Positions 1 to 9,745 of a DNA stretch of 64,000 nt are shown here, one piece after another; within the stretch, counting starts at the first letter, position 1; each line of letters begins with the position of its first letter. The notes below the pieces were generated by a model, which searched no databases, was not told the origin of the DNA, and saw only the letters and a program-made list of their open reading frames with translations. Source of the DNA: Streptomyces rubellomurinus (GTDB taxonomy: Bacteria > Actinomycetota > Actinomycetes > Streptomycetales > Streptomycetaceae); the NCBI RefSeq assembly GCF_000961885.1, contig NZ_JZKH01000007.1:62001-126000 (forward strand). The letters are read 5' to 3'. A program made the translations under genes and the position numbers.

Positions 1-839
1 CCCCGCCCGGCGGCGAAGCGCCGAGGGTGTTCACGGTCACCGGCGACTTCTCCTGGACGCACATGGAGCTGCTGTCCGGCCGCTGGTACTCGGCGCCCGG
101 CGAGGCCGTGGTCGGCGACAAGCTGGCCTCGGCGGTGGGGATCCACGTCGGAGACGACGTCACCGTGGTGCAGCAGAACAAGCACCTGTCGCTGAAGGTC
201 GCCGGCATCAACTTCGACACCAACCAGGGCGACTACACGGTCATGACGGATGCGGCCACCTTCACCGCCGCCGGCCTGACCCCGCACATCGACCAGTTCA
301 ACGTCCAGCTGGCCTCGAACGTCAGCGGATCGGACTGGTCCACCTCGGCAGCCGCCGCGCTGACCCCGCTGAACGCCTCGGTCGAGTCGAACTCGGGCTG
401 GGGCAAGAACATCGTGATGATCACCATGGGCGCCCTGGTGGCCACGCTCACGCTGATGATGATCGCGGTCGCCGCGCTCGGGGTGCTGAGCATGGTGGTG
501 CAGGACACCCGGGAACGGGTCCACGATCTGGGGATCCTTAAGGCCCTCGGGATGACGCCCAAGCAGACCGTCGCGATGGTCCTGACCTCGGTGACACTCA
601 CCGGCCTGATCGCCGGGCTGATCGGCGTCCCGCTCGGGGTCGCGGTGGAGAAGGCGACGCTGAGCCCGATGGGGGACGCCATCGGCCGGCACCTGCCGCC
701 GAGCGTGTCCCACGTCTACACCCCCGGGCTGCTCATCCCCCTGCTGGCCGGCGGGATCGTGATCGCCCTGCTCGGGGCACTGCTGCCGGCCGGCTGGGCG
801 GCCCGGTCGCGGACCGCCACCGCGCTGCGGACCGAGTAG
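1..839 (+). CDS. FtsX-type ABC transporter permease, C-terminal part
   Basis: The frame is open from the window edge, so this is the 3' part of a longer gene; the GTG at 27 is probably internal. The first 130 residues are a soluble extracytoplasmic segment (MacB/FtsX periplasmic-core style, with GRWYSAPGEAVVG). Three hydrophobic segments follow, at roughly residues 130-158, 180-205 and 232-262, ending in a basic tail (WAARSRTATALRTE). Between the first two, the cytoplasmic stretch LGILKALGMTPKQ is the usual FtsX loop. Such permeases pair with an ABC ATPase to move lipids or peptides, or to drive cell-envelope enzymes; the ATPase is not visible and presumably lies upstream. Family assignment is firm; substrate unknown. 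Confidence 0.85.
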   Translation, partial: PPGGEAPRVFTVTGDFSWTHMELLSGRWYSAPGEAVVGDKLASAVGIHVGDDVTVVQQNKHLSLKVAGINFDTNQGDYTVMTDAATFTAAGLTPHIDQFNVQLASNVSGSDWSTSAAAALTPLNASVESNSGWGKNIVMITMGALVATLTLMMIAVAALGVLSMVVQDTRERVHDLGILKALGMTPKQTVAMVLTSVTLTGLIAGLIGVPLGVAVEKATLSPMGDAIGRHLPPSVSHVYTPGLLIPLLAGGIVIALLGALLPAGWAARSRTATALRTE

Positions 840-850
840 GACGAGCGGGG

Positions 851-900
851 CGCAGCAGGGCCGAGCAGGGCGCAGCAGGGCCGAGCAGGGCTGAACAGGG
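851..900. repeat. Five tandem 10-bp units
   Basis: Just after the permease stop codon, five 10-bp units alternate between CGCAGCAGGG and CCGAGCAGGG and end with CTGAACAGGG. This is a simple tandem array in an intergenic region, with no coding role seen. The rest of the 164-bp gap up to the next gene shows nothing recognisable. Confidence 0.8.
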
Positions 901-1003
901 CCGCTGGTCGCCGCGGCAAAGCGGTGCTGGGCACCGCACAGCGCGGCAGGAGCGCCGATGCCGACCTCCCCGGTTGATCCCCTCGGGAGGTCGGCACGCC
1001 GGC

Positions 1004-2122
1004 TCAGTGTCCGGCACCGCGCGGCGGATCCTTCCGGGCGTGCCGCATCCTGACGGCGACCCCGCCGGCCAGGACGAGGACAGGGGTGGACCAGGCGGCC
1101 CAACCGGTCCACGCCTGGCCGGAGCCCCCGTGGACCGCCAGCACGACCCCGGGGGCGACCACCAGGACCACCACCATCCAGCCGATCAGGTCGCGCCACT
1201 GGCTGCGGGGCGGGTCGTACCTGTCGAGGTCCACCGGAGCGGCCTCGACGACGACGGCGTCGGCGGGGAGGTAGCCGCTGGAGCGGGCCAATTGCGCTGC
1301 CTTGCGGCCGGCGGCCGTGCGGAAGGCCGCGAACCTGTCCTCGTACACCACGAACAGGTTCGGCCAGGCGCCCACGACCGTCGTCCCCCGCTCGTGCGCC
1401 GACTCGTAGGTCGTGCTGATCAGTTCGGCGAGCGCGGTCCACTCGGGCAGATCGGTCAGTCGGGCGAGTTCCGCGAGGCGGGGCAGGACGTCCGTGATCG
1501 CCGCGGGGCCCGGCCGGGCGGGCTCGATCGGTCGGGGGTCGAAGAGCAGGACCAGTCGCCGTAGATAGTCGGTCAGGTCCTGCCAGCACTCCTCGGCGCC
1601 GCTGCCCTGCTTCTCGGTCGTGGTCGGGAGGCTCTTGTCGAGCTGCGCCAGCAGCGGCTCCGAGTTCAGCGCCGCGAGCTTCCGGGAGCCGACCGCCCGG
1701 GCCCGGATGGTACGGAGCATGGCTTCGGCCTCGGCCGCGGCGGTGTCCAGCGCGTGGCGCTCCCGCGGCTTGGGTCGCTGGACCAGGTCGGTCCTCCCTG
1801 CCTGCTCCAGGTGTCGCCGGACGACGGCCCACCTCAGCCGCCACTCCTCCGCGTCCGCGCCGTCGAGCTCCGCGAGGGCGACCACGAGGCCCAGGGGCGG
1901 GAGCTTCACGGCGTTGAACGCCTTGGAGAACTCCGACTGCGACCAGTTGAGCGCCGCGGCGAGCTCCTTCAGGGTCCGGCGGCCCTTCAACTCCCGCAAC
2001 TCCCGGGCGAACTCGCGCAGGATCGGGTCGAGCCCCGCGATGTCCAGGCTCTTCGAGGGCCGCCCGGGCCCTCGGCGCGCCGGTTCCCCGCCGTCCGTGC
2101 GACTGCCCCCGGGTATCGACAC
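1004..2122 (-). CDS. XRE-type helix-turn-helix protein with C-terminal membrane hairpin
   Basis: A 372-residue protein from a GTG start. Residues about 35-85 form an XRE-like helix-turn-helix (LKELAAALNWSQSEFSKAFN). A long helical middle region follows. Near the C-terminus two hydrophobic segments (about 311-332 and 338-358) are followed by a basic tail (RMRHARKDPPRG), so the protein should sit in the membrane with its DNA-binding domain in the cytoplasm. Streptomycetes have many such HTH proteins with variable C-termini and mostly unknown signals. It is convergent with the upstream permease and divergent from the small membrane protein at 2343. Function beyond membrane-tethered DNA binding is inference. 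Confidence 0.75.
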   Translation of the reverse strand: MSIPGGSRTDGGEPARRGPGRPSKSLDIAGLDPILREFARELRELKGRRTLKELAAALNWSQSEFSKAFNAVKLPPLGLVVALAELDGADAEEWRLRWAVVRRHLEQAGRTDLVQRPKPRERHALDTAAAEAEAMLRTIRARAVGSRKLAALNSEPLLAQLDKSLPTTTEKQGSGAEECWQDLTDYLRRLVLLFDPRPIEPARPGPAAITDVLPRLAELARLTDLPEWTALAELISTTYESAHERGTTVVGAWPNLFVVYEDRFAAFRTAAGRKAAQLARSSGYLPADAVVVEAAPVDLDRYDPPRSQWRDLIGWMVVVLVVAPGVVLAVHGGSGQAWTGWAAWSTPVLVLAGGVAVRMRHARKDPPRGAGH

Positions 2123-2342
2123 GCTGTCAGACTAGCCAGCTTCGAGGGCGGCCGACAGCCGTCTGCCCAGGCCCCCGGAAAGAATTCGCCACCGCCTCCG
2201 ACGGGCGGGAAAGAACCGGCGCCATGCGGCGAAGAAGCTCCGGCGAACCGGAAACAACGATCGCGCCCGCCGGCCCCGGACCGCGGATACAACCGAATCG
2301 GGCCCCGAAGCGCGGGGTCCGAAACGGGAGGGAAGGACCACC

Positions 2343-2579
2343 GTGGGCATGCACCGGAAGAGCCGTCAGGACGACCGCCGCATCGACGTGATCGTGATTC
2401 TGGCCATCCTGGCCACCGGCGTTCTGCTGATCGTTCTGGGCGTCCAGGCCGACTCCCTGGGCACCATCGCCATCGCCCTCTCCGGGCTCTACACCAGCTG
2501 GAGCACCACGCGGCCCTCGCCCCCGGCGAACGGCCCGGCCGCTGCGCCCCGTTCGCCCGAGGACGCGCGCGACGCGTAG
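2343..2579 (+). CDS. Small membrane protein of unknown function
   Basis: A 78-residue ORF starting GTG (an in-frame ATG lies two codons later), preceded by a purine-rich GGGAGGGAAGG tract. Residues about 14-48 are hydrophobic and could make one long or two short membrane segments; the C-terminal 30 residues are Pro/Ala-rich. Basic N-terminus (MHRKSRQDDRR) suggests it stays cytoplasmic. No family recognised. It stands alone between the divergent XRE gene and the HAD gene. Confidence 0.6.
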   Translation: MGMHRKSRQDDRRIDVIVILAILATGVLLIVLGVQADSLGTIAIALSGLYTSWSTTRPSPPANGPAAAPRSPEDARDA

Positions 2580-2645
2580 CCGTCCGCCGGAGCCACGCAT
2601 CCGGCGGGCGGTCGGTCGTACACGGTGTCGGCTCGATACGATCAG

Positions 2646-3416
2646 ATGGTGATCACTTCCACTGCCCGCACCACGGTCTTCGACATCGACGGCACGCTCT
2701 GCTTCGACGGCCGGACCATCGACCGCCGGATCCTGGCCGCCATCGAGGCCTGCGAGCGCGCTGGTCACCAGCTCGTATTCGCCTCCGCCCGACCGGTCCG
2801 CGACCTTCTGCCCGTCCTCGACGGGGCCTTCCCCACCGCCACCCTGATCGGCGGGAACGGCAGCCTCGTCTCCGTCGACGGCCAGGTCCGGGCTCGGGCC
2901 GCGTTCGACGCGGGCGACCTCGGCAAGTTGCTCGTCGAGGCCGACCGGTTCCGGGCGGGCTATCTCGCGGACGGTCCCTGGGACTACGCCTACACCGGGC
3001 CTGCCGACCACCCGATCCTCGGCCGCGTCGACCAGGGCCGCCTCGCGCGCCGGGTCGACCTCACCGAACTCATCGCCGTCGTGAAGTTCCTCGTGGTCGA
3101 TGCGACCGACATGGCAGCCCTCGCCGAGGCCGGCCGCGCACTCGGGATGACCGTCAACCACCACCTCGACGAGGCGATCATCGACTTCGCCCCGGGCACC
3201 ACGAACAAGTGGGAAGCCCTCTCCTCCCTCGGCATCGACCAGTACAACGCCTTCGGCAACGACATCAACGACTTCGACCTGCTGCTCAACGCACAGCACT
3301 CCGTCCGCGTCGGCACCCACCCCGGCCTGGACGACGTCGCCCACGTCACCGCCGCCCCCGACCCGGAGGCTGTCGCCGCAGAGATCACCAGGCTTTGCCG
3401 CAGCGGCGCCTGCTGA
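2646..3416 (+). CDS. HAD-superfamily hydrolase, Cof type
   Basis: Starts best at ATG 2646 (an in-frame GTG at 2625 is also possible). HAD motif I is FDIDGTLCFDG near the N-terminus, giving the nucleophile Asp and the acid/base Asp; the final motif is GNDINDFDLL. The Thr-to-Ala-like SAR segment (FASARP) is motif II. A cap domain lies in the middle, as in the Cof/IIB subfamily that dephosphorylates sugar phosphates or nucleotides such as pyridoxal phosphate or FMN. About 256 residues, normal for the family. Substrate cannot be told from sequence. Stand-alone gene. Confidence 0.85.
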   Translation: MVITSTARTTVFDIDGTLCFDGRTIDRRILAAIEACERAGHQLVFASARPVRDLLPVLDGAFPTATLIGGNGSLVSVDGQVRARAAFDAGDLGKLLVEADRFRAGYLADGPWDYAYTGPADHPILGRVDQGRLARRVDLTELIAVVKFLVVDATDMAALAEAGRALGMTVNHHLDEAIIDFAPGTTNKWEALSSLGIDQYNAFGNDINDFDLLLNAQHSVRVGTHPGLDDVAHVTAAPDPEAVAAEITRLCRSGAC

Positions 3417-3623
3417 CTGAGGCCCGTGGCCCGTAGGCGCTCGAAAACCGGTGGACCAGCGCCGCCGTGCGCACTTACCGTGCTGCCGAGCCACGTCGTC
3501 TAGGCAAGGACGTTCCGTTGTACACCCTGTGAGACCTCCCGATTGCTGATCTGTCGCGCGTCGCGCCTGTGCGCCGCGCTGCTTTTTGCTGCGGACTTCT
3601 CACACTGAAACCGGTGTACTTCT

Positions 3624-4172
3624 GTGCTCAACACCTGGGTGGTCATGCCCACCTGCCTTCCGACCGTTCTGCGCCGTTGCCCCGCGTGCGACTCCGACCG
3701 CTTCCGGGCGAACGGCAAGTTCCGCGTCAACGCGAACCACAAGCTCCTCGACGCCTGGCTCCTCGTGCTCTGCACCGCTTGCGGGGACACGGCGAAGCTC
3801 ACGGTCCTGGAGCGGACGAACGTGCGCTCCGTCCGGCCTGAGCTGCTGGACCGGATGCACGACAACGACCCTGGCCTGGCAGCCGAGTTGCTCCAGGATC
3901 CGGTCCTGCGGCGCCGTAATCGCATCGCCCTCGACTGGGACGACGCCTGGCGACTCGACACCGGCGGATCGGATCACCTGGACCGCGAGGTGATCGACAT
4001 CTCGGTCCGCTTCGCGGCGCGGATCCCCGTCCGGCCGGTGCGGCTGATCGCCGAAGGGTGCGGCCTTTCGCGGGCCGAGGTCGAGAGGCTGATCGCGGAG
4101 GGCAAACTCGTCTCGGCGGTCCGGCTGAGCGGCAAGCTCTCCGGCGACTTCACCTTCACGCTCAAGCGCTGA
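3624..4172 (+). CDS. DUF1062 family protein
   Basis: 182 residues from GTG 3624. The pattern RRCPACDSDRF, then KFRVNANHKLLDAWLLVLC and CTACGDTAKLTVLERTNV is the signature of DUF1062: an N-terminal zinc-binding CxxC pair, the invariant RVNAN segment and a second CxxC. The C-terminal half (residues about 125-182) resembles an S4-like or helical nucleic-acid-binding region (RLIAEGCGLSRAEVERLIAEGKL). The family has no established function. Ends at a strong hairpin. Confidence 0.85.
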   Translation: MLNTWVVMPTCLPTVLRRCPACDSDRFRANGKFRVNANHKLLDAWLLVLCTACGDTAKLTVLERTNVRSVRPELLDRMHDNDPGLAAELLQDPVLRRRNRIALDWDDAWRLDTGGSDHLDREVIDISVRFAARIPVRPVRLIAEGCGLSRAEVERLIAEGKLVSAVRLSGKLSGDFTFTLKR

Positions 4173-4190
4173 CCCCTCCCCGGGGACCAG

Positions 4191-4223
4191 GGGCCTGTCC
4201 GGCGGGATCCGCCGGACAGGCCC
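4191..4223. terminator. Perfect 15-bp hairpin after the DUF1062 gene
   Basis: GGGCCTGTCCGGCGG and its exact complement are separated by three bases, 18 bp past the stop codon. No U-tract, as is usual in streptomycetes. It can serve the DUF1062 gene on one side and the relic gene on the other. Confidence 0.75.
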
Positions 4224-4247
4224 GGAAGGTTCGCCCGGTGGGTGCGA

Positions 4248-4530
4248 TCAGTCGGAGCGCGCCGCCTTCCATATCCATGAGGTCCGGCGGGGAGGGGCGT
4301 CGGGAAACAGCCGGGCGAGCACGGCCGCGCACAGCGGCGCGGGCGGCTGCCATTCCACGGCCAGACCCTGCGTGATGTCGTGGGTGTGCAGCAGGATCTC
4401 GGCGACGCCCATGGCCGCGAAGCCCTCGGGGTCGCAGGGGCCCCAGTGCCAGGCCTGCGAGCTCGGACCGGCCGCGGCCAGGACGCAGCTGAGGAGCCGG
4501 CCGCAGGCGGTGTCGTCTGGAGTACCTCGG
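4248..4530 (-). pseudogene. C-terminal relic of a maleylpyruvate-isomerase-like (DinB/TIGR03083) gene
   Basis: The last ~90 codons of this reading frame, ending at the TGA at 4248-4250, read like the C-terminal region of mycothiol-dependent DinB-like proteins: AWHWGPCDPEGFAAMGVAEI, then LLHTHDITQGL and VLARLFPDAPP. No plausible start or N-terminal four-helix domain precedes it; upstream (from about 4530) the DNA belongs to another relic. A full-length member is about 200 residues, so more than half is gone. I infer a deletion remnant, not a working gene. Confidence 0.6.
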
Positions 4531-4534
4531 TCGT

Positions 4535-4720
4535 TCAGGCGCCGGGGAGTTCGTCGGTCTTGACGGCGGTGACGAACGCCGTCCACGCATCCGAGGGGAA
4601 CGTGGGCGCCGGTCCGCTGGGGTTCTTGGAGTTCTGTACGGCCATGCCGCTGCTGACGACACGCCCGTGCAGCTGCGCTCGGTGCACGGACGGGCCTGTT
4701 CGGCGCTGCGCTCGGCTCAA
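4535..4720 (-). pseudogene. DUF397 gene relic
   Basis: The C-terminal ~35 residues (AVQNSKNPSGPAPTF, DAWTAFVTAVK) match the conserved end of DUF397 proteins, small actinobacterial partners of XRE regulators. The normal N-terminus (W-R-K-S-S-Y-S followed by the Cys segment) is absent; the frame runs into unrelated codons about 20 residues upstream. No XRE partner is adjacent. Could be a short functional variant, but truncation is more likely. Confidence 0.5.
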
Positions 4721-4742
4721 TATCCGAGCTACTGTGGATGTT

Positions 4743-5216
4743 ATGACTGTGGCCTTTGAGGACGTGCCATTCAGCGAACTGCTTCACCACCCGGCCGCGA
4801 CAACGCGCAGGCTGGACGCCGTCCGCGCGCTCCGACTCCGGAGACGCGATTCCGAGGATCTCGCCTTGATGCGCATCGATCAGATGGAGCGCGACGCCAC
4901 TGTCGTGGACTTCACCTCCCGCCTGATGGCGGGGCTGGTGCGCACGGGGAACGCCGCCGTTCTTCGCCAAGCGCTGCCCGAAGCCTTGCCGTGGATCACC
5001 TTCCTGCCGGATGGGGACGTCGAGACCCTGCTCGCCGAACTGGTCGACACGGCGCGCGGCGCGGTGGCGTTGGACAACCTTGCACCGATCGCGCTGCTGC
5101 TGGCCCAGTGGAAGCACAGTGCCGAGGTGTACGCGGATCCGGCTTTGCTGGCCATTCTCACCCGCGAGCCCGAGGGCGACCTCGGTCCCGTCCCTCTGCC
5201 GAAGCCGGTCGAGTGA
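4743..5216 (+). CDS. Phd-like antitoxin of a type II toxin-antitoxin pair
   Basis: 157 residues from ATG 4743. The N-terminal ~65 residues (FEDVPFSELLHHPAATTRRL, LRLRRRDSEDLALMRIDQ) resemble the Phd/YefM fold with its LRRRDGEDLML core. The C-terminal half is a longer helical region ending in a Pro-rich tail, presumably the toxin-binding part. It overlaps the downstream toxin-like gene by four bases (GTGA), the tight coupling expected of an antitoxin-toxin operon, with the antitoxin first. Longer than typical Phd (about 80 residues). Assignment rests on both partners together. Confidence 0.65.
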   Translation: MTVAFEDVPFSELLHHPAATTRRLDAVRALRLRRRDSEDLALMRIDQMERDATVVDFTSRLMAGLVRTGNAAVLRQALPEALPWITFLPDGDVETLLAELVDTARGAVALDNLAPIALLLAQWKHSAEVYADPALLAILTREPEGDLGPVPLPKPVE

Positions 5217-5566
5217 GCCCGAAGCGCGGCGACCGGGCCGCGCCGCCACCCACCGGAGACGAGTACGACCTTCGGTTCGCCAACTCGGAAGCAGCGGAGG
5301 GTTGGGAGGACCTGGGCAGGCAGGCAGCGGGAAATCTGCGCCGGGCCTTCGAGCGGATCCGTGTTGAGCCGCGTACGGTCGCCAGCCCCGACCGCCAGCA
5401 CCGGCTCAAGGGGGCTCTCGGCACTGCACTCTTCAAAGGGCAGCAGTTGGAACGCTGGCAGTACGAGGTCACGGGCGGCGGGCGCCTCTGGTACCTGATC
5501 GACGATGCCAATCGCACGGCCTGGATCACCTATGCGGGCACTGGCCATCCCAAGGCCACCGACTGA
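5213..5566 (+). CDS. RelE/ParE-like toxin
   Basis: 117 residues, GTG start inside the stop codon of the antitoxin gene. The pattern GWEDLGRQAAGNLRRAFERI, then RQHRLKGAL, LERWQYEVTGGGRLWYLI and ITYAGTGHPK follows the RelE/ParE order: two N-terminal helices, a conserved H-R-L-K-G turn, then strands ending in the Y-x-V-T-GGGR-hydrophobic core. RelE-type toxins cleave ribosome-bound mRNA and ParE types act on gyrase; the sequence does not decide which. Ends 79 bp before a long hairpin shared with the convergent copper gene. Confidence 0.7.
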   Translation: MSPKRGDRAAPPPTGDEYDLRFANSEAAEGWEDLGRQAAGNLRRAFERIRVEPRTVASPDRQHRLKGALGTALFKGQQLERWQYEVTGGGRLWYLIDDANRTAWITYAGTGHPKATD

Positions 5567-5645
5567 CCCGCTCAATCAGCAGGACGGCGCGGCGCCGAAT
5601 TCGGGCTCCGGCGGCCGGGTTTCAGGGGCGGCAGCGCGGAGGGGT

Positions 5646-5680
5646 TGCGTGAGAAGTCGGCGGAGTCGACTTCTCACGCA
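5646..5680. terminator. 14-bp-stem hairpin between convergent genes (GAAGTCG family copy 1)
   Basis: TGCGTGAGAAGTCG pairs perfectly with its complement across a seven-base loop, midway between the stop codons of the toxin (5566) and the copper protein (5715), so it can terminate both. The arm core GAAGTCG recurs at 60026 and 62921. Confidence 0.8.
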
Positions 5681-5714
5681 GCTGTGCGCAGCGCAGTGGA
5701 TGGCGCGCGGGTGG

Positions 5715-6602
5715 TCAGTGGTGGTGCTCGGCCGGGGTGGTGGTGCCCGTGGTGAGGGTGAAGGCGGCGGTGTGGACGGTGTCGGCGTGCTGGAAGTCGA
5801 GGAAGAGGCGGTAGGCGCCGGCGCTGGGGGCGGTGGCGTGGAAGGTGATGGCGGGGCCGGGGGTGGTGCTCTGCGGGTGGACGTGGAGGTAGGCGAGGTC
5901 GCCGGCGCGGAGGGCGACGAGGTGGCCGTAGGCGCCGAGGTAGGGCTGGAGGTCGGTGACCGGCCGGCCGTCCTTGCTGACGCTCAGGGTGAGTTGGTCG
6001 CCGTGGCCGGGGGTGAGGTCGCCGGTGAGGGTGACGGTGTAGCCGTCCACGGTGACGGTGCGGCCGGTCTCGGGCAGTGGTGCCGGGCGCAGGTCGCCGG
6101 CGGCGTGCAGGTCGGCGCCGAGGGTGAGGCCCTCGGTCTCGCCGTCCGGGAGGAAGTCGGCGAAGACGCGGTACTCGCCGGCGGCGGGTACGGCGGCGCG
6201 GGCGCTCCAGGTGCCGTCCGCGGCGCGGGTGGGGTGCAGGTGCTGGAAGGTGGAGAGGTCGCGGGGGGCGACGATCAGGTGCAACTCCTTCTCGTGCTGC
6301 GGCTGGTAGGCGGTGAGGGCGTGGCCGTCCGGGCCGAGGATGCGGAACCGCAGGTCGGTGGGGGCGCCGGCGGTGACGAAGGGGTCGTCGACGCTGAGGG
6401 TGTAGCCGCGGTCGGAGATCTGTAGGCCGCCGGGGAGGTGCGCGGCGTCGTCCGATGCGTGGTCGCCGTGGCCCGCGTGCTCGCTGTGGCCGGCCGGGGC
6501 GGGCTTGCCGTTGGGGCCGACGGCGTGGCCGACGCCGAGGGCGAGGGCGAAGGCGGCGGTGAGGCCGACGGTGAAGGCGGTGACGCGCAGGGCGGTGTTC
6601 AT
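5715..6602 (-). CDS. Secreted or membrane-anchored copper-associated protein
   Basis: 295 residues with an N-terminal signal or anchor helix (about 5-28) followed by a His-rich linker ([18 protein letters not shown]), then two beta-rich halves of similar layout (each has a HLHP or HVHP segment: [12 protein letters not shown] and [12 protein letters not shown]) and a terminal HHH. The His clusters suggest copper binding outside the membrane. It lies 41 bp downstream of csoR on the same strand, with a good AAGGAG ribosome site, so is very likely copper-induced together with csoR. Biochemical role (copper buffering or delivery) is inferred from context. Confidence 0.7.
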   Translation of the reverse strand: MNTALRVTAFTVGLTAAFALALGVGHAVGPNGKPAPAGHSEHAGHGDHASDDAAHLPGGLQISDRGYTLSVDDPFVTAGAPTDLRFRILGPDGHALTAYQPQHEKELHLIVAPRDLSTFQHLHPTRAADGTWSARAAVPAAGEYRVFADFLPDGETEGLTLGADLHAAGDLRPAPLPETGRTVTVDGYTVTLTGDLTPGHGDQLTLSVSKDGRPVTDLQPYLGAYGHLVALRAGDLAYLHVHPQSTTPGPAITFHATAPSAGAYRLFLDFQHADTVHTAAFTLTTGTTTPAEHHH

Positions 6603-6643
6603 GGCGGGGTGCTCCTTCGAGGGGTGAGGTTCAGGGGGTGCGC

Positions 6644-6928
6644 TCAGGCGCGCATCAGGCGGGCGATGGCCTGGGTGGCCTCGGCGACCTTGGCGTCGGC
6701 CTCGGCGCTGCCGCCGTCGGCGATGGCGGCGTGGACGCAGTGCGCGAGGTGGCTCTCGAGCAGGTGCAGGGCGACGGACTGCAGGGCCTTGGTGGCGGCC
6801 GACACCTGGGTGAGGACGTCGATGCAGTAGGTGTCGGTGTCGACCATGCGGTGGAGGCCGCGGATCTGGCCCTCGACGCGGCGCAGTCTGCGCAGGAGCT
6901 GGTCCTTCTCGTTGCGGTAGCCGGCCAT
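6644..6928 (-). CDS. csoR: CsoR-type copper-sensing repressor
   Basis: 94 residues; ATG 6928 follows a GAGGAGGG ribosome site. CsoR proteins are all-helical tetramers that bind Cu(I) with two Cys and one His and then leave DNA. The three ligands are in place: Cys35 ([10 protein letters not shown]), His60 and Cys64 ([10 protein letters not shown]). The N-terminal [13 protein letters not shown] is the family hallmark. It is divergent from copA, with four candidate operators between them, and co-directional with the His-rich copper protein, which indicates joint autoregulation. Confidence 0.93.
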   Translation of the reverse strand: MAGYRNEKDQLLRRLRRVEGQIRGLHRMVDTDTYCIDVLTQVSAATKALQSVALHLLESHLAHCVHAAIADGGSAEADAKVAEATQAIARLMRA

Positions 6929-6987
6929 TCGGCCCTCCTCTCGGGTCCTGTCGGGACGGTGTCGGCCCGGCTCGATGCCCTGAGTGA

Positions 6988-7124
6988 ATACCCCCAAGGG
7001 GTATCGAGTCAAGCGGTTCGAGGGCTCCGAAAAATACCTATGGGGGGTATCGGCGAAGGCTTGCCATCGATACCCCCCTGGGGTACAAATGGACTCGGCG
7101 CCGCCCGATACCCCTCCCAGGTAT
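6988..7124. promoter_or_regulatory. Four CsoR operator-like palindromes between csoR and copA
   Basis: Sites of the form TACCCC-N-GGGGTA lie at 6989-7003 (TACCCCCAAGGGGTA), 7034-7050 (ATACCTATGGGGGGTAT), 7071-7085 (TACCCCCCTGGGGTA) and 7108-7124 (ATACCCCTCCCAGGTAT). This matches the GC-rich G/C-tract pseudo-palindrome known for CsoR. The first is nearest csoR and the last nearest copA, so two pairs may serve the two divergent promoters. The rest of the 255-bp gap has no other feature. Confidence 0.85.
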
Positions 7125-7183
7125 CACGGACCCCGCCCGCACCACCGCACCACCCCCTGTCCGACCAGTCACGAGGAGCGACC

Positions 7184-9424
<2,241 letters not shown>

Positions 9425-9443
9425 ACCGTTCGACACCGGCAGG

Positions 9444-9485
9444 GCCGAGGCCCCGGAACCCCGTGAAGGGTTCCGGGGCCTCGGC
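9444..9485. terminator. 17-bp perfect hairpin after copA
   Basis: GCCGAGGCCCCGGAACC and its exact complement flank an eight-base loop, starting 19 bp beyond the copA stop. Strong factor-independent-type terminator without a U-run. Confidence 0.85.
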
Positions 9486-9644
9486 GTTTCGATTACGTAC
9501 GGTAGTGGTCGGCCCGGCGGGTGCGGTGGTCGTGCGGGTCCGATCCGACCTGTTTTTGGCCGGTGTTTTGCCTGCTTTTGGGGGATCGCTCACCGTTCTC
9601 CTAACCTGCCGAGACCGGGCCGAGATGTGACGCTCCGAAACTTG

Positions 9645-9668
9645 TTAGGCAAGGCTTCCCTGTCCTAA
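9645..9668. promoter_or_regulatory. Candidate iron box (DtxR/IdeR type) upstream of the iron ABC operon
   Basis: An imperfect 24-bp palindrome with half sites TTAGGCAAGGCT and, on the other strand, TTAGGACAGGGA. It has the TTAGG-N2-AGG core of actinobacterial iron-regulator boxes and sits 78 bp before the substrate-binding gene. A further CCTAACCT half-like site is at 9599-9606. If genuine, the operon would be repressed by Fe(II)-bound DmdR/IdeR. Confidence 0.6.
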
Positions 9669-9745
9669 GTTCTCGCCGACGCCCTGCCCGTCAGGCCGAC
9701 GCCCCGCCCGTCCGGCCCACCCCCGCTCCCTCCGGAGGACTCACC

